From: Brevibacterium casei CIP 102111
GTDB taxonomy: Bacteria; Actinomycetota; Actinomycetes; Actinomycetales; Brevibacteriaceae
Direction of reading: 5' to 3'
Length of the DNA: 64,000 nucleotides
NCBI RefSeq assembly: GCF_900169275.1
Contig: NZ_FXZC01000002.1
Location: 558,001-622,000, forward strand
Program-made: the position numbers and the translations under genes
The notes under the pieces: model-generated
What the model saw: the letters and a program-made list of their open reading frames with translations, nothing else
The model's database searches: none
What the model was told of the DNA's origin: nothing
In this document: positions 54,784 to 62,361 of the stretch, piece by piece
Layout: each line of letters opens with the position of its first letter
Position numbering within the stretch: the first letter of the stretch is position 1

Positions 54784-55006
54784 GAGCGTCCTTGTGCGTA
54801 GCAGCTGTCACGTGCCGCGAGGACGACATCACTGCCGCGGTACCACCCCGCTTATCCGTTCACACCGCGGGGCGGCGCCGAGCGGATCGCTCATCGGCGG
54901 ACGATGACGGGTCCAACCGTCCGGGTCTAATGGGCGAGGTCGACCGCCGAGGCGGTCGGAGTCGCTGTTCTTCCGGATGCTCCCCGGTGATGGCCGGATC
55001 ATCGCA
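54784..55006 (-). promoter_or_regulatory. T-box riboswitch controlling ileS
   Basis: The minus-strand leader carries the T-box sequence GGGGTGGTACCGCGG; its TGGTACCGCGG is at 54835-54845. A short stem I near 54970-55005 has the specifier codon ATC (54989-54991, within GGCCATCACCGGGGAG), which reads isoleucine tRNA. Between them is a stem GACCGCC/GGCGGTC. Downstream, CGTCC (54821-54825) can pair with the ribosome site AAGGACG (54787-54793), so control is probably translational: uncharged tRNA frees the ribosome site. A -10-like TAGAAT at 55013-55018 gives the start of transcription. This is the class described for actinobacterial ileS. Confidence 0.92.
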
Positions 55007-55042
55007 GTCCCGATTCTATACCCTGTCCGCAGCCCCGGACCA

Positions 55043-55079
55043 CCCGCCGGGTGCCGTGCGGCGCCGGGCACCCGGCGGG
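55043..55079 (-). terminator. Terminator after the SDR gene
   Basis: CCCGCCGGGTGCC (55043-55055) pairs perfectly with GGCACCCGGCGGG (55067-55079), loop 11 bases. It lies 60 bases beyond the SDR stop and insulates the T-box promoter. Confidence 0.8.
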
Positions 55080-55140
55080 CGGTGCGGACTGCGCTGCGGG
55101 CAGCGCGGAGACGGCGTTGTGGGCGGTGTGCTCTCCCTTC

Positions 55141-55896
55141 TCAGAGCCCCTTGTTCCGGGCGACCTTGTGCTGGGCTGCCTGGGCGATGGGGCGGATGAC
55201 CATGAGGTCGACGTTGAAGTGGTGCGGTCGGGTGAGGGTCCACACCACGGCGTCGGCGACGTCCTCGGCCGTGAGCGGGTTCTCGACCCCTTCGTAGACC
55301 TTGCCTGCGCGTTCGGCGTCTCCCCCGACGCGTTTGAGCGTGAACTCGTCGGTGGCGACCATGCCCGGGGCGATCTCGATGACGCGCACCGGCTCACCGG
55401 CGAGTTCGAGGCGCAGGGTCGCGGCGATCGAGTGCGTGCCGTGCTTGGCGGCGACGTACCCTCCGCCGCCCTCGTAGGCCTGATGGCCCGCGGTCGAGGA
55501 CATGACGACGATGTCGCCGCGGCCCGATGAGATGAGAGCGGGCAGGAACGCCTTGACGACGCGGAGGACGCCGAGGACGTTGATGTCGAACATGTCCCGC
55601 CACCCCTCGACCGAGGCCTCAGCGACGGTGTCGGTGCCGTACGCGGCTCCTGCGTTGGCGACGAGGGCATGGACGGGTCCGCCGGCGAGCACCTCGGCGG
55701 CCATCGCGGCCACGGCTGCGTCGTCGGTGAGGTCGGCGACGATCATGCTCGCCCCGGTCTCCTCGGCCAGGGCGGCGAGCCTGTCCTCGCGTCTGGCCAC
55801 GGCGACGACGTCCCAACCCTGTTCCCGCAGGTCACGCACGGTGGCCGCGCCGATGCCCGAGCTCGCTCCTGTGACCACTGCCCGCAGTGCGCTCAT
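55141..55896 (-). CDS. Short-chain dehydrogenase/reductase
   Basis: 251 residues, classical SDR: cofactor loop VVTGASSGIGAATVRDL, VARRED after the second strand (pattern preferring NADP), NAGAAYG, catalytic Ser in MSSTAGHQAYEGGGGYVAAK and the YxxxK lysine in the same stretch. After the active site, IEIAPGMVATDEFTLKRVGG is similar to the YdfG/serine-dehydrogenase type. The substrate is unknown. Start 55896 with GGAAGAG upstream; the longer frame lacks a ribosome site. Confidence 0.88.
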   Translation of the reverse strand: MSALRAVVTGASSGIGAATVRDLREQGWDVVAVARREDRLAALAEETGASMIVADLTDDAAVAAMAAEVLAGGPVHALVANAGAAYGTDTVAEASVEGWRDMFDINVLGVLRVVKAFLPALISSGRGDIVVMSSTAGHQAYEGGGGYVAAKHGTHSIAATLRLELAGEPVRVIEIAPGMVATDEFTLKRVGGDAERAGKVYEGVENPLTAEDVADAVVWTLTRPHHFNVDLMVIRPIAQAAQHKVARNKGL

Positions 55897-55987
55897 CTCT
55901 TCCCACTCCTCTGTGCTCGCTGACTGACTGTGGGGCCAGTCTACGAGTCGTGACGGGGGCGGGGCTGGGACGATCCGGTGTGCGGGA

Positions 55988-57079
55988 CTAGGCCGAGCGC
56001 CTCGGCGGTGGTGAGGGGTTGCGGGGACCGCCTTCGCCGAAGACGGCACGGACTCCGGGGATCTTCACCGCCACCCATGTGATCGCGACGCAGATGACGG
56101 TGTAGACGACGGGCATGACGAAGGCGTGGACGAGGACGCCGGGCACGGTCGTCGGCAGGCCGATCTCGTTGCGCAGGGGATAGAGGACGAGGGGGTGGAG
56201 GAGAAAGACGCCGAAGGAGTACGGGTAGAACCAGTGGAGGAACCGGAAGCCCGTGCGCATGTAGTGGTGGAGGAGGAGGTAGGCGGCCAGGGAGGCGATG
56301 ACGACGCCCGGGGACAGGTACTCGTACGGGTAGAGCCACGGCTTCTCACCGGGTCCGAAACCCGCCCACAGTGCCGTCGTCGCCGTCGCCGCGACGAAGG
56401 CGACCCAGGCCCAGACGACGCCGCGGGTGGAGAGCACGACGTCGCGGAGCACCCAACCGAGGATGTAGAAGCCGGCCATCGGCAGGAAGCGGGTGGCGAT
56501 GTTCGCCTCCCCGACGGAGAAGATCATCGACACGAACTGGTCGACCATGCCGATGCCGAGGAAGATCAGCCCCGTCCCCCATTGGAGGCGCCTCGAGCCG
56601 TGGACGCTGAGCAGCCTGAAGAAAGGGGTGAGAAGGGTGAGCCCGGCGAGGACGTAGAGGAAGTAGAGCTGGACGAAGGGTGAGCCGGAGAGGATGGCGA
56701 GGAACGCGTTCCAGTCCGAATCGGGCGGCAGCAGGTAGAAGCGTCGGAAGGCGACGTAGACGACCGTCCAGAACACGAGCGGGATGCCGATGCGCCACAC
56801 GCGTTTGGAGAGGAACTTCCGCGGCTCGGTGCCGCGACGGGGGTCGAGGGCAAGGGCGCCGGAGATCATGATGAACACGGGCACCGACCAGCGGCACGCG
56901 GAGTCGATGACGTTCGCGACCCACCAGTCGGGGCCCTGTGCGGCGAAGTTCTCCTCGACGACAGTGCCGAGGGAGTGGATGGCGACGACCGCGACGATGG
57001 CGAAGGCGCGGGCCGGATTCATCCAGCCCGTCGAGGTGGGCGGCGGATTCTCTGTTCCGATCTTGTCCAAGGTCGCCAT
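55988..57079 (-). CDS. Acyltransferase 3-family membrane protein
   Basis: 363 residues with about ten membrane helices. The N-terminal WMNPARAFAIVAVVAIHSLG has the catalytic His, and CRWSVPVFIMISGALALDPR is the second motif of the family. FGVFLLHPLVLYPLRNE near the end also fits. Such proteins O-acylate cell-surface sugars or antibiotics. It is upstream of the SDR gene with a 91-base gap and divergent from valS. Confidence 0.85.
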   Translation of the reverse strand: MATLDKIGTENPPPTSTGWMNPARAFAIVAVVAIHSLGTVVEENFAAQGPDWWVANVIDSACRWSVPVFIMISGALALDPRRGTEPRKFLSKRVWRIGIPLVFWTVVYVAFRRFYLLPPDSDWNAFLAILSGSPFVQLYFLYVLAGLTLLTPFFRLLSVHGSRRLQWGTGLIFLGIGMVDQFVSMIFSVGEANIATRFLPMAGFYILGWVLRDVVLSTRGVVWAWVAFVAATATTALWAGFGPGEKPWLYPYEYLSPGVVIASLAAYLLLHHYMRTGFRFLHWFYPYSFGVFLLHPLVLYPLRNEIGLPTTVPGVLVHAFVMPVVYTVICVAITWVAVKIPGVRAVFGEGGPRNPSPPPRRSA

Positions 57080-57208
57080 GTCCCCATCGTCTCATCTCCG
57101 GACCTGCTCCTGCCGCGGGGCTGGGCCGCTCCGCATGCCGGTCAGGCGCGCGTGCGGGGGCCGGGACCGGTTTGGCGAGTCGGGGTGCGAGTGAGAAAAT
57201 CGACAACT

Positions 57209-59854
57209 ATGAACTCACCTGCCTACGGAGACTCGACGCACGAGTCAGTCAGCCTGCCGGACAAGCCGGCCCTCGAAGGACTTCGCGACAAATGGGATGC
57301 CGCCTGGAGCGAGTCCGACGTCTACGCGTTCGACGTCGACACCGACCGTGAGCAGGTCTACTCGATCGACACTCCCCCGCCGACGGCGTCGGGATCCCTC
57401 CACGTCGGCCACGTCTTCTCCTACACCCAGACCGACATCATCGCCCGCTTCCAGCGGATGCAGGGCAAGAACGTCTTCTATCCGCTCGGCTGGGACGACA
57501 ACGGCCTGCCGACCGAACGGCGCGTGCAGAACTACTACGGGGTCACCTGCGATCCCTCCCAGCCCTACGACGCCGACTTCGAACCGCCGGCGAAGCCGGC
57601 GAAGAACTCCCGGGACTTCGTGCGCGTGTCCCGGCGGAACTTCATCGAACTCTGCGACCAGCTCTCGGCTGAGGACGAGAAGGTCTTCGAGGACCTCTTC
57701 CGCTCCACCGGCCTGTCCGTGGACTGGAAGTACACGTACCGGACGATCGACGACACCTCCCGTGCCGTGAGCCAGCGGGCCTTCCTCGCCGACCTCGCCG
57801 GTGGGCATGCGTATTCGCAGGATGCCCCGACGATGTGGGACGTCACCTTCGGCACCGCCGTGGCCCAGGCCGAACTCGAGGACCGGGAGAAGGAGGGCGC
57901 CTACCACAAGGTGAGGTTCTTCCCGCAGGGCACTGACGGTCTCGCCGACACCTCCGCCGACCCGATCATCATCCTCACCTCGCGGCCCGAGCTCATCCCC
58001 GCCGTCGTCGCCCTCGTCGCCCACCCCGACGACGAGCGCTACCAGCCGCACTTCGGCACGACCTTCGTCTCTCCCCTCTTCGGCGTCGAGGTCGAGGTCA
58101 GGGCGCACGAGCTCGCGAAGTCCGACAAGGGCACCGGCATCGCCATGGTCTGCACCTTCGGCGACCTCACCGACGTCACGTGGTGGCGGGAGCTCGACCT
58201 GCCCACCCGCGCCGTCGTCAACCGCGCCGGACGGCTCAGCCTCGAGGTGCCCGAGTGGATCGCCGCCTCCCCGAAGCCCGACGCCGTGGCCAACTACGAG
58301 CAGCTCGCGGGCAAGACGACGTTCACCGCCCGCAAGGACATCGCGGAGATGCTCCGGGACAGCGGCGACCTCGTCGGGGAGATCGAAGCGATCACCCACC
58401 CGGTGCCGTTCTACGAGAAGGGCGACAAACCACTCGAGGTCGTCACCTCCCGCCAGTGGTACATCCGCAACGGCGGGCGTTCGGCCGAGCTGCGCAACGA
58501 GCTCATCGCCCGCGGGCGGGAGATCGACTGGCACCCCGCGTTCATGCGCTCGCGGTACGAGAACTGGGTGGAGAACCTCAACGGCGACTGGCTCGTGTCC
58601 CGGCAGCGCTACTTCGGCGTGCCCATCCCCCTGTGGTACCGCCTCGACGAGGCCGGTGAACCCGACTACGAGAACCCGATCGTTCCCGAGTCGCTGCCGG
58701 TCGATCCCATCGCCGAGGTGCCCGCGGGCTTCACCGAGGAGCAGCGCGACCAGCCGGGCGGGTTCTCCGCCGACCCCGATGTCCTCGACACGTGGGCGAC
58801 GTCGTCGCTGACCCCGCAGCTGCTGGGCAAGTGGAGCCGGGACGAGAAGTTCTTCGAGACCGTCTTCCCGTTCGACCTGCGCCCGCAGGCCCACGACATC
58901 ATCCGCACGTGGCTCTTCTCGACGATCGTGCGCGCGAACTCTCTCAACGACGCCGCCCCATGGAGGCACGCCGGCCTCTCGGGCTGGATCCTCGACCCCG
59001 ACCGGAAGAAGATGTCGAAGTCGAAGGGCAACGTCGTCGTCCCCTCCGACATCCTCGCCGAGGCGAAGCCGGGGTTCGGCCCCGACGCGGTGCGCTACTG
59101 GGCGGCGAGTGCGAAGCTCGGCGCCGACACGGCCTATGACGTCTCGCAGATGCAGATCGGCAGGCGGCTGGCGATGAAGCTGCTCAACGCCTCGAAGTTC
59201 GCTCTCGCCCAGGGTGTCCACGCCGGACTCGTCGGACAGGTCGGTTCGGTCACCCATGACCTCGATCGGGCGCTGCTCGTGCGCCTCGGCGAGGTCACGG
59301 CGAGTGCCACCGAGCACATGGCCGCGTACGACTACGCCCACGCCCTGCGCGAGGTCGAGAGCTTCTTCTGGGAGTTCACCGACGACTACGTCGAACTCGT
59401 CAAGGACCGCTCGTACGGTGCGGGCACCGAGGAGGATCAGCTCTCCGCCCACGTGACGCTGGCCACGGCCCTCGACGTGCTGCTGCGGCTGTTCGCGCCG
59501 ATCATGCCCTTCGTCACCGAAGAGGTCTGGTCGTGGTGGCGGACCGGGTCGGTCCACCGTGCGCCGTGGCCTGGCAGAGAGCAGCTCATCGATCCGATGG
59601 GCTCGGTCGATCCAGCCCTGCTCACCTCGGTGGCGGCTGTGCTCAGCGAGATCCGGAGGGCGAAGACCGAGGCGAAGGTCTCGCAGAAGACTCCGGTGCT
59701 CAGCCTCTCGATCGAGGCCCCAGCCCAGATCACCGGGGCCGTCGCCTCGGCGGAGGGCGATCTCAAGGCCGCCGGACGGGTGCAGACGCTCACGACCGAC
59801 GTCGGCGGGGACGCGATCACCATCTCGGCGATCGAGTTCGAACCGCAGGCCTGA
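57209..59854 (+). CDS. valS: Valyl-tRNA synthetase
   Basis: 881 residues. Class I motif HVGH at 65-68 (SGSLHVGHVFSYTQTDIIAR) and KMSKS at 601-605 (KKMSKSKGNVV). WDDNGLPTERRVQNYYGVTC is a mark of the ValRS subgroup shared with archaea and some actinobacteria, distinct from the E. coli type, and there is no long C-terminal coiled coil. Start ATG 57209; the longer frame from 56975 overlaps the divergent acyltransferase. A terminator follows 15 bases after the stop. Confidence 0.95.
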   Translation: MNSPAYGDSTHESVSLPDKPALEGLRDKWDAAWSESDVYAFDVDTDREQVYSIDTPPPTASGSLHVGHVFSYTQTDIIARFQRMQGKNVFYPLGWDDNGLPTERRVQNYYGVTCDPSQPYDADFEPPAKPAKNSRDFVRVSRRNFIELCDQLSAEDEKVFEDLFRSTGLSVDWKYTYRTIDDTSRAVSQRAFLADLAGGHAYSQDAPTMWDVTFGTAVAQAELEDREKEGAYHKVRFFPQGTDGLADTSADPIIILTSRPELIPAVVALVAHPDDERYQPHFGTTFVSPLFGVEVEVRAHELAKSDKGTGIAMVCTFGDLTDVTWWRELDLPTRAVVNRAGRLSLEVPEWIAASPKPDAVANYEQLAGKTTFTARKDIAEMLRDSGDLVGEIEAITHPVPFYEKGDKPLEVVTSRQWYIRNGGRSAELRNELIARGREIDWHPAFMRSRYENWVENLNGDWLVSRQRYFGVPIPLWYRLDEAGEPDYENPIVPESLPVDPIAEVPAGFTEEQRDQPGGFSADPDVLDTWATSSLTPQLLGKWSRDEKFFETVFPFDLRPQAHDIIRTWLFSTIVRANSLNDAAPWRHAGLSGWILDPDRKKMSKSKGNVVVPSDILAEAKPGFGPDAVRYWAASAKLGADTAYDVSQMQIGRRLAMKLLNASKFALAQGVHAGLVGQVGSVTHDLDRALLVRLGEVTASATEHMAAYDYAHALREVESFFWEFTDDYVELVKDRSYGAGTEEDQLSAHVTLATALDVLLRLFAPIMPFVTEEVWSWWRTGSVHRAPWPGREQLIDPMGSVDPALLTSVAAVLSEIRRAKTEAKVSQKTPVLSLSIEAPAQITGAVASAEGDLKAAGRVQTLTTDVGGDAITISAIEFEPQA

Positions 59855-59868
59855 GGGCCGACGCCAGG

Positions 59869-59910
59869 ACGCAGGGCGGAATCGGGGACCATCCCGGTTC
59901 CGCCCTGCGT
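59869..59910 (+). terminator. Terminator after valS
   Basis: ACGCAGGGCGGAA (59869-59881) pairs exactly with TTCCGCCCTGCGT (59898-59910), with CGGG/CCCG continuing the stem inside. CGTGTTCG follows. Confidence 0.88.
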
Positions 59911-60046
59911 CGTGTTCGCACCGAATTCACCCGTGTTCCAGAATCACCACATCATTCGCCCGCTCACCGGCGCGGAATCCCTCTACGATTGAGACGACGA
60001 AGGAAGGGACACTGGGTCCCTCCTGGTGAGAAAGGCATGACAGACG

Positions 60047-60736
60047 ATGAGAAGTGAGCTCTTTGCCCAGCGCAACGCCGAGGTGCAGAACCGCGACCGT
60101 TGGACCCTGCAGTCGAGCAAGATGCTGCGGACCGTGATCACGCCGGACGCGCCGATGATCGCCACGAAGGGCGCCATGGTCGCCTACCAGGGCGACGTCC
60201 GCTTCTCCCACCAGGGATCGAAGTCGGTCGGCCAGTTCATGAAGAAGGCCGCGACCGGTGAGGGCGGCAACGTCATGCGCGTCGAAGGCAACGGCGAGGT
60301 CTTCTTCGCCCGCGAGGCCTCGAACATCTTCATGATGACCCTTGAGGGCCAGCAGGATGCGCTCACCGTCAACACTGCCAACCTCCTTGCCTTCGACGAT
60401 GCTCTCGCGTGGGAGATCAAGCGGATCAAGGGCGGCGTCGGCGCGCTCGCCAGCGGATCGGGCCTGTTCAACCTCGAACTCAGCGGCACCGGCACGGCGG
60501 CTATCTGCTGCAAGGGCGACCCGATGGTCCTCGACGCCTCCCAGCAGCCGACCTTCGTCGACCCGCAGTCGGCCGTGTGCTGGTCCTCCTCGCTCGCCCC
60601 GCAGATCAAGACCGACGTCAGCCTCGGATCGTTCTTCGGCCGCGGCTCCGGCGAGTCGATCCAGCTCGCCTTCCACGGCCCGGGCTTCGTCGTCGTCCAG
60701 CCGGCAGAGAACGCGGTCTACACGCCCCAGGCCTGA
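60047..60736 (+). CDS. AIM24-family protein
   Basis: 229 residues, all-beta: LQSSKMLRTVITPDAPMIAT, KGAMVAYQGDVRFSHQG, GNGEVFFAREASNIFMMTLE and LFNLELSGTGTAAICCKGDP follow the AIM24/TerD-like (DUF124) repeat pattern. GRGSGESIQLAFHGPGFVVVQP is the typical C-terminal signature. The function in bacteria is unknown. It ends in a good terminator and is a single-gene unit. Confidence 0.85.
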   Translation: MRSELFAQRNAEVQNRDRWTLQSSKMLRTVITPDAPMIATKGAMVAYQGDVRFSHQGSKSVGQFMKKAATGEGGNVMRVEGNGEVFFAREASNIFMMTLEGQQDALTVNTANLLAFDDALAWEIKRIKGGVGALASGSGLFNLELSGTGTAAICCKGDPMVLDASQQPTFVDPQSAVCWSSSLAPQIKTDVSLGSFFGRGSGESIQLAFHGPGFVVVQPAENAVYTPQA

Positions 60737-60764
60737 GCGCACGGTCGCTTCACCCCACCGCGGG

Positions 60765-60788
60765 GCCGCGGGCACCGTCGCCCGCGGC
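60765..60788 (+). terminator. Terminator after the AIM24 gene
   Basis: GCCGCGGGC (60765-60773) pairs exactly with GCCCGCGGC (60780-60788), six-base loop, 28 bases past the stop. Confidence 0.75.
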
Positions 60789-61100
60789 CGCGCGGTCATC
60801 ATCAGCACTCCCCTCGACCCCGGCGCGCTCCCCACCGCGCCTGTCTCCCCACGCCGCGCCGCGCCGCGCCGAAACCTCCGGCCGTCGAATCCACCGTGTG
60901 CCGACAATTCATCCCTGTAACCGCACATCATCCCCGCCGGGGCATAACGCCTCGGCAGCTCAGCACGTCAGAGCCTTAGCGGCAGATCCTACGTGTGCCA
61001 GGGTTGTTTTTGCGGCCGCACGTATGGGGTACGATCTCGGACTGACGTTGCCAGCGACCGCGACCGGCGTTGCGCGCCGCCACCGACCGATGCTTCGCAT
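60789..61100. other. Gene-free stretch upstream of the SRPBCC gene
   Basis: About 310 bases. The first part has a CGCGC-type simple sequence (GCCGCGCCGCGCCGCGCC near 60853). A T-run (TTGTTTTT at 61004) and TACGAT (61030-61035) are promoter-like but are 20 bases apart. No ORF with a ribosome binding site was found on either strand. Confidence 0.35.
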
Positions 61101-61157
61101 GTCGCCCACGCCGAGTGGCGCGCCGCACGTCGCCCACGCCGAGTGGCGCGTCGCCCA
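61101..61157. repeat. Two copies of a 22-base unit plus a partial third
   Basis: GTCGCCCACGCCGAGTGGCG continues to CG in two exact copies (61101-61122 and 61129-61150; 28-base period), and GTCGCCCA restarts at 61150. The repeats end 27 bases before the SRPBCC start codon and so lie in its leader or promoter. Confidence 0.75.
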
Positions 61158-61183
61158 GATTCACGACTTCTTGGAGGCCAGCG

Positions 61184-61591
61184 ATGACCGACGAACGCAC
61201 GATCGACGTCGATCAGTTCCTCACCCATCCGCCCCACGCAGTGTGGCGGGCACTCACCGAACCCGAGATCCTCGCGATGTGGTGGGCACTCGGCGACGTC
61301 GCGCCCGTCGTCGGGCACGCCTTCACCCTCGATATGGGCGGCTTCGGCCAGCAGCCGTGCACCGTCACCCGAGTCGAACCCGAGACCCTCTTCGCTCATA
61401 CGTTCGCCGAGGGCAGTCTTGACTCGACGCTCACCTGGACACTCCACCCCGAAGGCACGGGCACCCGTCTGCACCTCGCTCACTCAGGCCTCGACGTCGA
61501 CACCCCGACGGGCAAGCAGGCGTTCACCGGGATGGGAGCCGGCTGGCCGCGGGTGCTCGCGAACATGGAGTCCGCCCTCGCCGAGGTGTGA
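61184..61591 (+). CDS. SRPBCC (AHSA1-like) domain protein
   Basis: 135 residues. ERTIDVDQFLTHPPHAVWRA and LTEPEILAMWWALGDVAPVV form the standard opening of AHSA1/SRPBCC proteins, and FTGMGAGWPRVLANMESALA is the closing long helix over the ligand cavity. The ligand and role are unknown. Start 61184 has TTGGAGG upstream; the longer frame runs through the upstream repeats and is rejected. Confidence 0.82.
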   Translation: MTDERTIDVDQFLTHPPHAVWRALTEPEILAMWWALGDVAPVVGHAFTLDMGGFGQQPCTVTRVEPETLFAHTFAEGSLDSTLTWTLHPEGTGTRLHLAHSGLDVDTPTGKQAFTGMGAGWPRVLANMESALAEV

Positions 61592-61697
61592 GGGAGGCAG
61601 CCTCTTCTGCACGGCGGTCGCTCACCCGGCTCGAACTACGAGCAACCTGGTGGGACTCGCTCCGCCTCTGTCGTGCCAAGCGGCATGTATCGGACAG

Positions 61698-61934
61698 TCA
61701 GCCGTGCACGGAGTGCCTTTCCGCCCTGTATCTCAGAACGCCATCAATGGCGAGGACAACGGCTCCTCCGACGACGATGAGAACAGGCACCACAGCGCCC
61801 ATGGGGCTGTTCATTGCGAGCAGCCATCCGAGCAGAGCGAGCGGTATCAGCACCAGCACTTTGATCCCGAACTTCTTGAGGTGCTCGTTCCTGAGCTCGC
61901 CGCTTGACAGGGATTCCTTCCGATCGTGAGTCAT
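61698..61934 (-). CDS. Small two-helix membrane protein, 78 residues
   Basis: The product starts MTHDRKESLSSGELRNEHLK (polar, charged) then has two membrane segments, KVLVLIPLALLGWLLAMNSP and MGAVVPVLIVVGGAVVLAID, ending RYRAERHSVHG. AGGAGGTGAGG lies upstream; ATG 61934 and GTG 61940 are both possible, differing by two residues. It follows a 34-residue signal-peptide-like ORF by 47 bases on the same strand. I do not recognise a family. Confidence 0.7.
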   Translation of the reverse strand: MTHDRKESLSSGELRNEHLKKFGIKVLVLIPLALLGWLLAMNSPMGAVVPVLIVVGGAVVLAIDGVLRYRAERHSVHG

Positions 61935-61981
61935 ACGCACCTCACCTCCTTGATCGCTTTGTGCCGGTCATGGACAGCGAT

Positions 61982-62086
61982 TCACCCGGTAGGCTGACCG
62001 GCTGACGCGATGTGCGCAGGGCCGATAGCGAGGGAGAGTGCGGCAACTGCTGCCGTAGCTGCGAAAAGCGTCCTTGGAAGTGTCAT
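61982..62086 (-). CDS. Signal-peptide-like small ORF, 34 residues
   Basis: ATG at 62084-62086 with AAAGGACAGGA directly upstream opens a 34-codon frame to TGA at 61982-61984. The peptide, MTLPRTLFAATAAVAALSLA then IGPAHIASAGQPTG, is a textbook Sec signal (basic N end, hydrophobic core, AxA-like site AHIASA) with almost nothing after cleavage. It could be a tiny secreted peptide, or the remnant of a secreted protein cut short. It precedes the 78-residue membrane protein. Confidence 0.6.
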   Translation of the reverse strand: MTLPRTLFAATAAVAALSLAIGPAHIASAGQPTG

Positions 62087-62340
62087 TCCTGTCCTTTCTT
62101 GTGAGGTGTTATGCACCAACGACGCTACATCGATCATTGCCTGCTGGCGGCCCTGTTAAGGAATTGATGAAATATCGACGTCTCATGACAATCGCGCACA
62201 TCCGCGGGCTTGTCAGGAAAGCGGAGATCTCACCAGCATTGGTTCCACAGGAACGTAATATATCCGCGACCTTCTCATCGATTCGTGTTCGGATATCGCT
62301 GTACATCAGCGTTGCTTCTCGCGTCGTCACCCCGAGGCGC
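62087..62340. other. A/T-rich stretch between MFS gene and small secreted ORF
   Basis: About 250 bases with clearly lower GC than both sides. On the minus strand a frame from ATG 62306 to 62109 encodes 65 residues (starting MYSDIRTRIDEKVADILRSC) with natural-looking composition, but only GAGAAG as a possible ribosome site. It may be a small gene, the stub of a lost gene or chance. The segment should also hold the promoter of the secreted ORF. Confidence 0.35.
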
Positions 62341-62358
62341 ACGTCCCCGCGGGGACGT
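62341..62358 (-). terminator. 18-base palindrome after the MFS gene
   Basis: ACGTCCCCGCGGGGACGT is a perfect palindrome three bases past the MFS stop codon. As RNA it would have to open a four-base CGCG loop, leaving seven pairs. Probably a terminator. Confidence 0.55.
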
Positions 62359-62361
62359 CGG

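Noticed and set aside
51631..54801. A 1056-codon frame opposite ileS
   Set aside because: Antisense to a full isoleucyl-tRNA synthetase; Val/Asp/Glu/Arg-rich composition typical of antisense shadow frames and no ribosome site.
61101..61157. CRISPR-like repeats
   Set aside because: Only two full units with a six-base gap, no spacers of CRISPR length and no cas genes.
62109..62306. A 65-residue minus-strand ORF
   Set aside because: Natural composition but weak ribosome site and no recognisable family; left as part of an A/T-rich stretch rather than called a gene.
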